This document shows, piece by piece, positions 52,114 through 61,940 of a DNA stretch of 64,000 bases; positions within the stretch are counted from its first letter, which is position 1, and each line of letters opens with the position of its first letter. Both the position numbers and the translations under genes were made by a program. The DNA comes from an uncultured Alphaproteobacteria bacterium (GTDB taxonomy: Bacteria; Pseudomonadota; Alphaproteobacteria; RF32; CAG-239), in the NCBI GenBank assembly GCA_944391515.1, contig CALXTW010000004.1, positions 1-64,000 of the forward strand. Direction: 5' to 3'. The notes under the pieces were generated by a model. It saw only the letters and a program-made list of their open reading frames with translations, was not told the origin of the DNA and made no database searches.

Positions 52114-55100
52114 TTATCGTCCTTGGCGACTGCCGGTGACAATGTAAAATCTCATTTCCGGACTTAAGGTATCAAGTTGTCTTTGCTCGTCATTTAATTG
52201 CATCATTTTTTCAGTGTGTCTTTGGTAACGTTTGGTGCGCTCGTCTTGAGTATAATCATAAGAGAGTTGATCTTGCGGGTCAAGACCGCCAAAGAAGACA
52301 ATATGCTGATTTTGGGGATAAATACGGCCAATGTAACGTTCCCAGTTATCAAACTTTTCGGTTTTATCCATTCCGTGGAAAAAGCGAATATGGTAGGGAT
52401 CATCAATGACAGCGCTTAAATTCTTAAAATAGTTGGCGGCTGCTAAGTTCGGAACATATAAAGCATCTTGTTTCAAAGATTCTTGGTCTTGAAGAATTTG
52501 AGAAACCGGAATGTCTTCCTCAAAACTATCTTGTACTGCTTTAATGTGGTGTACGGAAATTGTTGTTTTTATTGTGTTTCCATCATTAAATTGCAGTGCT
52601 AAATTGTCGTTTTCAAATAGCATTTTAATGTTTTGTGATAAGGATTGTATTGATAATTGTTTTTGGATGTTTTCAATATTTTCAGACCCGATTTTTTCTG
52701 CTTCTAGATATTGGATAAAATCATCTTGATTTTGGGTGATATATTGTAATCCCCAATAAGAAACATCGCCTTTGTTTTGTGAAGTTTCTAATTTTTGGGT
52801 TATATTGGAGATATAATTTTCAATGTTTTGCGGTTCTTTGATAAAAGTTGTAAATTCATCTTGGTGATGTAAAATGAAATTTTTGGAAATTTGCAAAATA
52901 TCTTTATTGGCTGTATTTTCCATTAAATCGGAGATAATATCCTGACTATAATCTTGGGCGTCGCTACTATTATAGAGATCGTTATTAAACAGTGGTTTGT
53001 TATTTAAAATAAATTTATGGGCTATTGCCATTGTGGTTGAGGTGATGCCTTGTTGGGTAATCTTTTTTAATATGATATCGGCCTCATTTTCTTTGGCTTG
53101 AATATGTTGTTGAACAAGTGAATTTCGATAAATATAGCCATTGCGACGAATAAATTGTTCCAATAAATTACGCATTGAGCCAATGGTTTCTTTATTGGGG
53201 GATTTGTTAAATTCTTGAGGGTTAAGAAAATTTCCCTGATTAAATATTATTTGAATCTCTTGAGGGGGTAATTTAAGCCCTTTCCCTTGGCAAAATTCGC
53301 TGAAAATATCAAGACGCTCTTTGATAAAAGTTGATACTTCTTTGAAATCATTTTCAGAAAGACCATTTTCCATAATGTTTTTATGTTTTTGTTCGGCATC
53401 TTTTTGGTGTTGACGGACTCTGAAATTGGAATACCAATAGCGGAAAACGGTTTGATTGCGCCTAATAAATTGTTGGGCAAAATTTTTGATGTAAGGCGGC
53501 ATATTTTGCGTCTTGATGGTAAAATTTGTAATATCGGCGTATTGCTCGTTGAGCTCTTGGTAGGTCAATATATTGTTTTGCTTGAAAAAATCACTGTATT
53601 CTTTGCGGTGCTGTAAAATATATTCTTTTACTGAGGCAAAGTTTTCACGTGTGATACCTTCTTTTTGAAGTTGTTGACTTAAAGGTGAAGGCTCTTTGCT
53701 TAAAATAAAATTATATAGACTCTCTCTGATATATTCGGGAACAAGTGGTGGTTTTAAGCAGTTGGTGGCGTATTTGATATAATTTTCATCACGATTTTCA
53801 GCGATTAAAAAATTTTGAAATTTTTCTAAGTTTTGTTTGGCGTATGCGTTAATTAAGTTTTCCAGTTTGCCTCTGGGAGGTTTGTTTTTTATTCTTTCTT
53901 TCATAACCTCGTATTCTCTTTCCGAGAAGTTATTCTGGATGATGAATTTTTTAAATTCGTCAGGCGAGGATAAGACAAAGCTTCTGATGTTTTCTTTTAA
54001 GTAAAAAGGAATTTCTTTGTCGTTTAATACTTCAAAGGTGGCATTTAGTAGGTGACTGGTAATATATTTTCTTTTGAGATAGTTTTGAAATTGGGCGTCA
54101 TTTTCTTGTATGAAATTTTTCATTTCATCTGTGAGAGGTGCATTGGGATTGTTTAGTCTTTCTAATATACCTGTAACATGGTTGCCGTTATGTATTTCTT
54201 GTTGCGTAAAAAAGATGAAGTTTTGTTTATGGTTATGCAAATATTCAAAAATGTAATCTTGCATGTTATCTTTTAACTCAATATTTGCGGTAACTCCTTT
54301 TCTTTGAGCTGATTTGATGAGCGCTTCAGTATAGCGTTCATCATAATTATGGCGTTTGAAGTAATCTCTGAACCAATCGGCATTTTTTCTAAATAGGTCT
54401 TTGATAAAGGCCTGACGTGCGCCTAAGAAAATTCTGACACTTTCGCCTTCTTGAGTTTCGGGCTTTTGGTAATAATTATATAATATATCGGAATAGTCAT
54501 AGACATTTAGGTAAGGTAAGATTTGAGGGGCGAGCCCTTGTTTGGCCATTTGGATGCGAACTTTGTTTTCAATGGTGTGAAAGCGTGGAAAAGTGCGCAT
54601 TAACCGCCATGTCGGAGAAGTGCTTAAATCATAGTCTTGCGGAGAGTATTTAATCTTCTCTTGTGGTGGAAATGGGGGGAGCGCAATGTTATTATTGGAA
54701 GAATTCTTGGCTTTCTTTTTTTCTTTGCGACTTAGTTCTTCTGCAAAAATGGTAGAGTTTTGGGTGTAAGCTTCACTTTTTTGGTCCGGACGCGGTTTGT
54801 TGACCGTACCATAAAAGTCAATTCGGATTAAGTGTTTTTCAGGGCGGCTTAAGGCGTAGTGCTTTTTTTCAATGTAAATTAAGCCCCATTGTTTGAATTT
54901 TTGGATGAGAAGCTGTTTGTAGATGTCTTTGTTTTTATAGCGGAGTTCTTTGGAGACATCTCGATCGCCGTTATAGTATTTATCAAGCAAATCCAGAAGT
55001 TCTTTTTCGGCGCTTTGGGCGTCTTCTTTATCTTGGGTTTGCTCAAGATGTTGGATAATCGGGGTCGGGTCTTTTAATTCTGTATTGGTGATAACGGGAA

Positions 55101-55209
55101 GAGCTGGACGAAATGCGTCCATTATTTTTTCCGCAGGAGTTTGTGCTTCATCTACGAGGTAGTCAGAAGCATCTTTTAATGGGTTATAGCGCTTTTTTTT
55201 AGACCCCAT
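52114..55209 (-). CDS. Large helical-repeat protein with HNH-like C-terminus
   Basis: A 1031-residue soluble protein. Residues about 1-220 are charged and unknown. From about 300 to 850 a unit of roughly 35-60 residues recurs about twelve times, each with a helix of the pattern FIxxNxxxFxxFL (MKNFIQENDAQFQNYL, IRSFVLSSPDEFKKFI, VKEYILQHRKEYSDFF, SKNFILHHQDEFTTFI). The C-terminus holds an HNH-like set: VHHIKAV (His887, His888), YFKNL (Asn930), DDPYHIRFFHG (His940, His945). AGGAG precedes the ATG. A SUKH gene follows one base later, so it may be a large toxin or effector; this is inference. Confidence 0.55.
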   Translation of the reverse strand: MGSKKKRYNPLKDASDYLVDEAQTPAEKIMDAFRPALPVITNTELKDPTPIIQHLEQTQDKEDAQSAEKELLDLLDKYYNGDRDVSKELRYKNKDIYKQLLIQKFKQWGLIYIEKKHYALSRPEKHLIRIDFYGTVNKPRPDQKSEAYTQNSTIFAEELSRKEKKKAKNSSNNNIALPPFPPQEKIKYSPQDYDLSTSPTWRLMRTFPRFHTIENKVRIQMAKQGLAPQILPYLNVYDYSDILYNYYQKPETQEGESVRIFLGARQAFIKDLFRKNADWFRDYFKRHNYDERYTEALIKSAQRKGVTANIELKDNMQDYIFEYLHNHKQNFIFFTQQEIHNGNHVTGILERLNNPNAPLTDEMKNFIQENDAQFQNYLKRKYITSHLLNATFEVLNDKEIPFYLKENIRSFVLSSPDEFKKFIIQNNFSEREYEVMKERIKNKPPRGKLENLINAYAKQNLEKFQNFLIAENRDENYIKYATNCLKPPLVPEYIRESLYNFILSKEPSPLSQQLQKEGITRENFASVKEYILQHRKEYSDFFKQNNILTYQELNEQYADITNFTIKTQNMPPYIKNFAQQFIRRNQTVFRYWYSNFRVRQHQKDAEQKHKNIMENGLSENDFKEVSTFIKERLDIFSEFCQGKGLKLPPQEIQIIFNQGNFLNPQEFNKSPNKETIGSMRNLLEQFIRRNGYIYRNSLVQQHIQAKENEADIILKKITQQGITSTTMAIAHKFILNNKPLFNNDLYNSSDAQDYSQDIISDLMENTANKDILQISKNFILHHQDEFTTFIKEPQNIENYISNITQKLETSQNKGDVSYWGLQYITQNQDDFIQYLEAEKIGSENIENIQKQLSIQSLSQNIKMLFENDNLALQFNDGNTIKTTISVHHIKAVQDSFEEDIPVSQILQDQESLKQDALYVPNLAAANYFKNLSAVIDDPYHIRFFHGMDKTEKFDNWERYIGRIYPQNQHIVFFGGLDPQDQLSYDYTQDERTKRYQRHTEKMMQLNDEQRQLDTLSPEMRFYIVTGSRQGR

Positions 55210-55336
55210 CCATTTCTCCTAAATACTTTTTGTCTAAAATATACACTATTTTTATAAAAAATCCAGCTCTAATTAGGGGTTTATTATTAATTTGTGATTA
55301 TATTATGTTTATTCTGTATTTTGAGGAGGAAATTTT

Positions 55337-56764
55337 ATGATAGAGTTTGCCTTTAGAGATGAAAAAATGGAAGAAAATTGTCCAAAAGTTGTGGTGCTTA
55401 GCGAGCATTGGCAAAAAGATATTGAACGACTCGGAAAAGAATATAAAAAAATTCAAGATATTTGGTCGAAAAATGAGGAAATTTTAACGCCAATCTTAAA
55501 TAGAAAACAAGCGGCTCAAATTTTGGTTGATGGTGAGATTTTTATTGTTTTGGTTATAAAAGATAAAAATTATAAAAGAATCGGGCAGAAAATTTATGAC
55601 AAAATCGCTGATTTTCAAAAGGTGAGTTTGATTATTGCGCCACAGTGCAAATTGGAGGTTGAAAATTTGGCATTGGCTTTGGAATATGCGGCTTATAGTT
55701 TCGATAAATATAAAACGACCAAAAAAAGTGAAGAATTTGCTCAATTGGAAACTATTTTCTTTCCTCAATTTGAACAATCGCAGAATTGGAAAAAAGTTGT
55801 TGCGTTGACGAACGGGGTGCGTTATGCGCGAGATTTAGGGAATGAACCAGCCAATGTTTTGACGCCGGAAGTGTTGGCACTTGATATTAAGCGTTTGGAG
55901 TATTTGGATATTCGCGTTGATTTGTTTGATATGGACTTTATTAAAAAAAATAAAATGGGGTTAATTGAGGCGGTTGCCAAAGGTTCATCTAATAAATCGT
56001 ATTTGGTGGTGATGCAATATGTGAGTAACCCGAAACAAAAGACATGGAATTTGGGTTTGGTCGGAAAAGGCGTGACCTATGACAGCGGTGGGATATCCTT
56101 AAAATTGGATAATCAGCAAGTCGGTGAAAAGAAAGATATGTGCGGGGCTGCTGCCGTGATTGCTGCAATGAAAGTGGCAGCTTTGCAAAAATTGCCCATA
56201 AATTTGATTGCGGTCTTGCCTTTGATTGAAAATATGCCTGCAGGAAATGCTTATAAACCAGATGATATTTTAACGTCAATGTCTTCAAAAACCGTGGAAA
56301 TTATTGATACTGATGCAGAAGGACGCTTGATTTTGGCAGACGCTTTGTGGTTTTTGCAAGAAAAGTTCGGTGCGAAAAAAATTATTGATGTGGCAACGCT
56401 GACAGGTTCAACTGCTTATATTTTTGCCGGCTTGTATGCTGCATTACTTGGTAATGACGAAACCTTGATAAAAACAGTTAAAAAAGCAGCCGAAATAGCA
56501 AATGAAAAAGTTTGGGAGTTGCCAATAGATGAAGATATTGCCAGACGTTTGAAGTCTGAAGTAGCTGATTTAAAACAATTAGGAAAAAAAGAGGCAGATT
56601 CTACTCAAGCCGCTTGCTTTTTGCAGAATTTTATTAAAGAAGGGACTGCTTGGGCGCATTTGGATATTGCCGGTTGCGAGGCTGATGAAAATGGTAATGC
56701 AAGCGGTTTTGGTGTGGCTTTATTAACAGAGGTTATTAATTTACTGATGGAGAAAAGTAAATGA
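55337..56764 (+). CDS. pepA: Leucyl aminopeptidase, family M17
   Basis: A 475-residue cytosolic metallo-aminopeptidase. The two-metal site is shown by VGKGVTYDSGGISLKL (about 245) and IDTDAEGRLILAD (about 320), with the conserved arginine in the latter; PANVLTPEVLA marks the domain junction. It releases N-terminal residues in peptide turnover. Strong GAGGAGG upstream. Its stop overlaps the next aminopeptidase by 4 bp. Confidence 0.93.
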   Translation: MIEFAFRDEKMEENCPKVVVLSEHWQKDIERLGKEYKKIQDIWSKNEEILTPILNRKQAAQILVDGEIFIVLVIKDKNYKRIGQKIYDKIADFQKVSLIIAPQCKLEVENLALALEYAAYSFDKYKTTKKSEEFAQLETIFFPQFEQSQNWKKVVALTNGVRYARDLGNEPANVLTPEVLALDIKRLEYLDIRVDLFDMDFIKKNKMGLIEAVAKGSSNKSYLVVMQYVSNPKQKTWNLGLVGKGVTYDSGGISLKLDNQQVGEKKDMCGAAAVIAAMKVAALQKLPINLIAVLPLIENMPAGNAYKPDDILTSMSSKTVEIIDTDAEGRLILADALWFLQEKFGAKKIIDVATLTGSTAYIFAGLYAALLGNDETLIKTVKKAAEIANEKVWELPIDEDIARRLKSEVADLKQLGKKEADSTQAACFLQNFIKEGTAWAHLDIAGCEADENGNASGFGVALLTEVINLLMEKSK

Positions 56765-57885
56765 GAAAAGATGAGAGATTATATAAATTAGCTGAAAACG
56801 TGCTGAAACACTCAGTTAAACTGAAAAAAGGCGAAAAAATTTATATTGAGGCCTTTGGGAACTCGGTGTTGGATTTGTTTGAAATTTTTATTCAAACCGC
56901 AACCCAAATGGGAGCAGTGCCGTTTTATTTTTATAATGATGAACATTTGTTGAAATCGGTTATTGCCAATGCATCGCCCAAACAGATGGAGAGTTTTGGC
57001 GAGGTGTATCGTCGGCAGATGGCTGAAAGTGATGTTTATATTGCAATCAGAGGTTTTGATGATATTTTTGCTTTAGCGGATGTTCCTGAAAAACAGATGG
57101 CTCTTTATATGAAACATTATTTTAATCCGGTTCATCGGTCAACTCGTATTCCTCATACCCGTTGGTGCGTGATGCGTTATCCAAACCCGTCTATGGCCGC
57201 TTTGGCGAAAATGTCGTTGCAATCTTTTGAAGATTTTTATTTTGATGCTTGCTTGGTGGATTATAATAAAATGTCAAAAGCGATGGATCCTTTGCAAAAA
57301 TTGATGGCTAAAACAGATAAAGTGAAGATTATTGCTCCCGATACGCATTTGGAATTTTCAATTAAAGGGATTCCTGCGGTGAAAAGTTGCGGGGAGTGCA
57401 ATATTCCAGATGGTGAGGTTTATACCGCGCCGGTGAAAAATTCAATTAACGGTGTGGTTCAATTTAATACCGATACGGTATTTAATGGTGTTTTTTGCTC
57501 CAACATTCGCTTAGAATTTAAGGACGGAAAAATCATCAAAGCTACGTCTTTGACCAATAACGATAAATTGCAAGAAATTTTAAATACCGATGATGGGGCA
57601 AAATATATGGGCGAATTCGCTCTGGGGCTTAATCCTGGAATTACGCATCCGATTTTGGATATTTTGTTTGATGAAAAAATCGGCGGTTCTTTCCATATGG
57701 CAATCGGAAATTCATATGATGTTGCGCCAAACGGAAATACTTCAGCCGTACATTGGGATTTGATTCAAATGCAGGATAAGGCTCATGGCGGTGGTGAAAT
57801 TTATTTTGATGATGCCCTTATCCGAAAAGATGGTGAATTTGTACTTGATGTGCTTAAAGCCTTAAATCCCAAAAATTTAAAATAA
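56761..57885 (+). CDS. Aminopeptidase, family M29 (AmpS/PepS type)
   Basis: A 374-residue metallo-aminopeptidase of the thermophilic aminopeptidase family: ERLYKLAENVLKHSVKLKKG, IRGFDDIFALADV, and metal-site-like motifs IPDGEVYTAPVKNS, GEFALGLNPG and SFHMAIGNSYD near the C-terminus. The start codon overlaps the pepA stop (ATGA), giving a two-aminopeptidase operon. Confidence 0.9.
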   Translation: MRKDERLYKLAENVLKHSVKLKKGEKIYIEAFGNSVLDLFEIFIQTATQMGAVPFYFYNDEHLLKSVIANASPKQMESFGEVYRRQMAESDVYIAIRGFDDIFALADVPEKQMALYMKHYFNPVHRSTRIPHTRWCVMRYPNPSMAALAKMSLQSFEDFYFDACLVDYNKMSKAMDPLQKLMAKTDKVKIIAPDTHLEFSIKGIPAVKSCGECNIPDGEVYTAPVKNSINGVVQFNTDTVFNGVFCSNIRLEFKDGKIIKATSLTNNDKLQEILNTDDGAKYMGEFALGLNPGITHPILDILFDEKIGGSFHMAIGNSYDVAPNGNTSAVHWDLIQMQDKAHGGGEIYFDDALIRKDGEFVLDVLKALNPKNLK

Positions 57886-57913
57886 AAAAGGAGAGAAGTT
57901 TCTCTCCTTTTTA
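57885..57913. terminator. Bidirectional terminator after the aminopeptidase operon
   Basis: AAAAAGGAGAGA and TCTCTCCTTTTT form a 12-bp stem with a 4-nt loop, between convergent genes. Confidence 0.85.
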
Positions 57914-58609
57914 GATAGCATTTTTGGTGCAAAGCTTCATGTAAGGGTTATGAAATACTTTTGAAAAATACCATCCGGTTTTAGGGTCAAAATCGACACG
58001 GTATTTTTCGTTAAAATGGTAGAAAGTATCTCCTACTCCTAAAAAATCCCATGAGGCTTGGTGTGGGTCAAATCCTCTGTGGATGAGTACATCTTCCAGA
58101 AATGTCGGATGTATGCTGGCTGTGTTGTTGGGTTTGGTCACAAACCAACTGGTGAACGATGGAGTTAAGTCAAAATTTGAGATGTAAACATTTGCCAAAG
58201 TGATTTCTTCAAAAGGTTCCTTCATTAGGTTGAGAAGTGCTTTGATATCTGTTTCATCTGAAAAAACGGCTAATTCCCGGATGCTTAATCCTAAAAGCTC
58301 ATCTTGGCATAATAGATAATTATGCCGACAGCGGTGTACATAATTTCCAACAGTTTCTTCACGAAAGAAGGCTAACTCTCCTTTTATGGGGTTTTTTCTT
58401 TCAAACGCCCAAAGAGGTAGTGTTGAACCTTGAGGCGTTTGTAATACCCAGAGTAAGTCCTTTTCCATCTGATTGGTAATACCTACCCCAAAAACTAGTT
58501 CTCCGGAGAGAAGTTGCTCATCAAAAAAGTTTTGAGCATCTTGTCTCGTCGGGTACAAGCATTCCGCACCTACCGGAATGGTTGTCTCTAAAAAGCTCAT
58601 CTTTTCCAT
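57911..58609 (-). CDS. Hypothetical protein
   Basis: A 232-residue soluble protein with no family recognised. It has mixed alpha/beta character and aromatic-rich segments (NPIKGELAFFREETVGNYV, GWYFSKVFHNPY). No signal peptide. ATG at 58609 or 58600; the second has GGAAAAG just upstream. Single gene. Confidence 0.5.
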   Translation of the reverse strand: MEKMSFLETTIPVGAECLYPTRQDAQNFFDEQLLSGELVFGVGITNQMEKDLLWVLQTPQGSTLPLWAFERKNPIKGELAFFREETVGNYVHRCRHNYLLCQDELLGLSIRELAVFSDETDIKALLNLMKEPFEEITLANVYISNFDLTPSFTSWFVTKPNNTASIHPTFLEDVLIHRGFDPHQASWDFLGVGDTFYHFNEKYRVDFDPKTGWYFSKVFHNPYMKLCTKNAI

Positions 58610-58689
58610 AAGGCGTATATTTGAAGTGAATAATTTCTAAATTAATATCTGCTCTTTTGTAGAATAAATATACTTTTTTAAATGTGCAA

Positions 58690-58722
58690 TAAAAAAGGGA
58701 GTCACTACTCCCTTTTTTGTCA
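58690..58722. terminator. Terminator of the gene at 58738-59235
   Basis: AAAAAAGGGAGT and ACTCCCTTTTTT form a 12-bp stem with a 3-nt loop. Confidence 0.8.
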
Positions 58723-58737
58723 TCTCTAATCAGAAAA

Positions 58738-59235
58738 TTATAAACTTTGTCCTTCGTGTTGTTTATAAAATCTGGTAATGGCGTATCCTTTATAATCTCC
58801 ATTGTCAATTTGATTGGCAATATTGCGAATCTTGATTTGGCGAGCAATTGCTCTGGAATCTTCTGACGTGTAGGTGTTATAAAAAGCTTTATGCTCATTC
58901 ATGATATCGCGAATGCCGCGGCGATATTTTAAGGCTTCATCGCTGTAGGCGTAAAATGTGCAAAATTTTTGGAAAACGTAAGCCATACGAGCATCTTTTT
59001 CTTCTGCTGACATGCCTTTGGTTTCTGCTTGTCCTCGTTTGGAGAATTTATAGCCCTCAGTTTGGAGCATAGCTTTTTCCATAATGGCACGTTTGGCGGC
59101 GCCATCGTGACTACGGAATTTTTTGCTGCTTTGTTCAGCGGTTCTTAAATATTTTTGGTTGGGTAAATTTTTGAAATATTCCAGATTGTTAAGGTCTTCT
59201 GCCGGAATATTTGATTGAGATTTTTGTTCTGTCAT
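58738..59235 (-). CDS. Hypothetical basic protein
   Basis: A 165-residue soluble, basic and helical protein; no family was recognised. It contains EYFKNLPNQKYLRTAEQSSK and Tyr/Lys-rich helices. AGGAAAAAAAG lies before the ATG. It lies 99 bp downstream of the gene at 59335 on the same strand and may be co-transcribed with it. Confidence 0.5.
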   Translation of the reverse strand: MTEQKSQSNIPAEDLNNLEYFKNLPNQKYLRTAEQSSKKFRSHDGAAKRAIMEKAMLQTEGYKFSKRGQAETKGMSAEEKDARMAYVFQKFCTFYAYSDEALKYRRGIRDIMNEHKAFYNTYTSEDSRAIARQIKIRNIANQIDNGDYKGYAITRFYKQHEGQSL

Positions 59236-59334
59236 CTTTTTTTCCTAAATTTTGTATATTTAATGTGTCCATTTTCATCTTTAAAGAAATTTTTTCATAA
59301 AAATTTTAAAGTAATCCACAGAAATTTACCTATA

Positions 59335-60150
59335 TCACCTGTTTCTCTTTTGTTTTTGTAGCATTTGTATCGGAAGATTCATTCCTTTGGGTTGTGAAAG
59401 AGAGGAATTTTGTTCGAGAGTATTAGATTCTTTTTTAGCTAATGCCATATCTTTTGCCTGTGGCATGGATTCTTTTTGGGAATTTTCAAATCGCTTTTTT
59501 CTTTTTGGAGTTAAGCTATCTTGTTTGTCGTTATCTTTATCATCAGTATTAGCTTCCGGAATATGAGATGTTAATCTCTGCCATTCTTTCAGTGTGTGAT
59601 TGGCGGAAAGGAATTCTTTTTTTAGTCTTGTCCAAAAAGATGTAGATTTCGGAAGATCTCCCGCAGGTGCAATACCACTCATTATACATTCTTTGGCAAA
59701 AATCCCCGTTATTCTGTCATCTTTTTTACCATTAGGAGCTTTGATGTTTAATTGTTTTGCTCCGCTGGCTTTAAACTTTTGTACGATTTTTTTAAATACT
59801 TCTTCAGGAGGTGCTGGTGGAAGTGTGTTACCTTTATTATCTTTGGCTATGGCATTACCTTCTTTATCAAATTGTACTTGAAAACTGGTTAGTTCTTTTT
59901 TGTTGGTATGTTGAGAGGGGGATTTATCGTCTTTTTGAACAGTATAATTTTGATTATTTTGGTTCTTTGTGTCTTTTTGAGGAGGAACAAATTCGAATTT
60001 TGAAATATTACCATATTCGTGGTAGTGCTTTAATGCTTGATTTGTATATTCTTGCTTTAGGTCAGGTGCAAGCTTTGCCTTTCGAAATTCGAGGTTTATT
60101 TTTTTTAAAATGTAATTTTCTTCTTCGGGGGTGTTGTTTGAATTTTCCAT
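59335..60150 (-). CDS. Hypothetical protein, possibly LPD7-related
   Basis: A 271-residue charged, soluble protein. Residues about 93-165 form the only ordered-looking core (VQFDKEGNAIAKDNKG, VFKKIVQKFKASGAKQLNI, DRITGIFAKECIMSGI), which faintly resembles the LPD7 domain of relaxase-associated polyvalent proteins; flanks are Gln/Lys/Ser-rich and disordered. GGAGG 7 bp before the ATG. If the LPD7 hint is right it would link to type IV transfer, but this is weak. Confidence 0.45.
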   Translation of the reverse strand: MENSNNTPEEENYILKKINLEFRKAKLAPDLKQEYTNQALKHYHEYGNISKFEFVPPQKDTKNQNNQNYTVQKDDKSPSQHTNKKELTSFQVQFDKEGNAIAKDNKGNTLPPAPPEEVFKKIVQKFKASGAKQLNIKAPNGKKDDRITGIFAKECIMSGIAPAGDLPKSTSFWTRLKKEFLSANHTLKEWQRLTSHIPEANTDDKDNDKQDSLTPKRKKRFENSQKESMPQAKDMALAKKESNTLEQNSSLSQPKGMNLPIQMLQKQKRNR

Positions 60151-60369
60151 ATGAAACCTCCATTATTTTATATGAAAAATTTTAGCAAAAAAAATGATGA
60201 ATGTAAAGTTTCATTTGTCTAATTTTTGTCTTGATTAGTTGTTTTTTTTGTGGTAGGAGTCTTGCTTAGTGATTAATTATGATGGGTATTATTAAAATTT
60301 TTTCAAAGTTTAACTTTGAGATGTTTTCTTGTACCTATCTTTTGTTTTACTTTTTAAATTCATTTTTTT

Positions 60370-61398
60370 ATGAAAAATCAAACAGTAAAACCTCTGACAA
60401 ATACAGAGGTGCAAGAAATTCTTGCAATCCAAAAATGGGGAACTTACAGCCAGGAGTACCCGTTGTGTTATGAATCTTCCATTAACGGAGCACCAATGAA
60501 AGTACATTCTTTTTCATTGAATAATGTACCTCAACTTGATTTGTTGGTTGTGTTTGGTGGCTATCCTCGTTTGGTCAAACACTTAGGCGAGGTATGGATG
60601 AAACATGATCATCTCTATTCAGACACAGAAGTGGAAATTGCTATGCTGGGGTATAAACCCAACAAAGGGCAAGATACTCCGGGGTCAGAAGCGCAGATTT
60701 ATGCTTCGCTTTTGGAACAACTTGGCTTTGATTCCAAGAGGGTACGCAAGAACCTGATTCAGACTTTTGCAACTGATACAGTTGGTAATGTGGCAGAATT
60801 GCGTCAGATTATTCAAAATTCGCCGGTTCTCTCGCAAGTCGATTGTCCGCGAATCGGAATGGTAACACATGCCGGATACTCATTGACTGCGGCTCAGCAG
60901 TTTGGGCTATTGATGCCAGAGGTAGAGTTTTATTTCTACGAAACGCCACTGACGCTGTTGTGTGATAGGTCATTTGATGTGGAATCAATTGTCAATGGTT
61001 ATGCTGTTGACGTGATTGTTGGTTGTGTGTTGCGAACCATGATGAACTGGGATAGGGAACGTCTTCCGTTGTCGGATGAAAAAATTGCTCTTTTCCCTAA
61101 ATTGACATCAGAGCCAAACCCTGCAGGATTACTTAAGACGATAAAGAAATATTTCCTCAAAGGCTATACCTTCTATATGCCTTATAAAGAAATGTGGGAA
61201 ATGTTGGGTATTCCAGCCGCTGAGGCTTTGCCTTTGGTTAATCAACGCAAAGTCGAAATTACCGGTTTTGATATTGACGGTAAAAAAGTCGGCGAGGGAT
61301 GGAAATCTAGCTCAGTGCCTGAATTATATCATCAGCTGGGAGTTATGGTTGAAACCATTCTTGATGAATGGATAAAAACCGGAAAAATGCCACTTTAA
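60370..61398 (+). CDS. YdcF/SanA-like (DUF218) protein
   Basis: A 342-residue cytoplasmic protein. The central part follows the DUF218 pattern: LLVVFGGYPRLVKH, MLGYKPNKGQDTPGSEAQIY (about 97-116), TFATDTVGNVAELRQII and MVTHAGYSLTAAQQFG. DUF218 proteins (YdcF, SanA, ElyC) bind nucleotides or act in envelope biology. No N-terminal membrane helix, as in YdcF. The leader is AT-rich with no Shine-Dalgarno sequence. It is the first of three plus-strand genes. The 219 bp upstream (60151-60369) show nothing else. Confidence 0.6.
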   Translation: MKNQTVKPLTNTEVQEILAIQKWGTYSQEYPLCYESSINGAPMKVHSFSLNNVPQLDLLVVFGGYPRLVKHLGEVWMKHDHLYSDTEVEIAMLGYKPNKGQDTPGSEAQIYASLLEQLGFDSKRVRKNLIQTFATDTVGNVAELRQIIQNSPVLSQVDCPRIGMVTHAGYSLTAAQQFGLLMPEVEFYFYETPLTLLCDRSFDVESIVNGYAVDVIVGCVLRTMMNWDRERLPLSDEKIALFPKLTSEPNPAGLLKTIKKYFLKGYTFYMPYKEMWEMLGIPAAEALPLVNQRKVEITGFDIDGKKVGEGWKSSSVPELYHQLGVMVETILDEWIKTGKMPL

Positions 61399-61432
61399 GA
61401 ATCTCATTGTTTAACTTAAAAAAATCTAAAAA

Positions 61433-61876
61433 ATGGAAACAATTTATCAATTTTTGCATGAATGGGCATATGCTTTATTGCTCATCTGCGTTGTCGTATT
61501 GTTGGTGTGGGGAATTTGGCAAATCAGAGCCAATAAGTCAAAACTCAAAGATGAGGAATTTCCTGTTAGTGATGAACCTCTGGATGATTCGTCTGAAAGA
61601 CAAACAGAGGAAGTTTTTAAGGAAGAAGTCATCAAAGTGGAGGAACCGCCTTTGATGCCGTCACGTCGTTTGTATAGAAAAAAGATATCTTATTCTCAGA
61701 CTGATATCGTTTTACGGGAATTTCCTGATTTGTTGCCCAAAAGCGAAGAGCAGTTGGAAGTTTTCCGCAAAGAGTGGAAAACACTTGGCGGAAAGGCAAA
61801 AATGACATTGGAGGAAAAGACCAGATATGCCGCAATCGGACATATTCTGACGGTCTTTGAGGCAAAAAAATCATAA
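61433..61876 (+). CDS. Hypothetical single-helix membrane protein
   Basis: A 147-residue protein with one N-terminal membrane helix (about 11-31), an acidic linker (about 40-70) and a C-terminal helical domain (FPDLLPKSEEQLEVF, MTLEEKTRYAAIGHIL). Unknown family. It lies 34 bp after the YdcF-like gene, with no Shine-Dalgarno sequence. Confidence 0.5.
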   Translation: METIYQFLHEWAYALLLICVVVLLVWGIWQIRANKSKLKDEEFPVSDEPLDDSSERQTEEVFKEEVIKVEEPPLMPSRRLYRKKISYSQTDIVLREFPDLLPKSEEQLEVFRKEWKTLGGKAKMTLEEKTRYAAIGHILTVFEAKKS

Positions 61877-61940
61877 GATTGTTTCACTGTTGGACTCCCT
61901 GGCTGATTTCGGTTGGGGAGTTCAATTTTTTTATTTTTAT

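Noticed and set aside
52198-52419. Hydrophobic plus-strand frame inside the 1031-residue gene
   Set aside because: Antisense shadow; no ribosome-binding site, and the minus-strand frame is continuous and carries the repeats and HNH-like residues.
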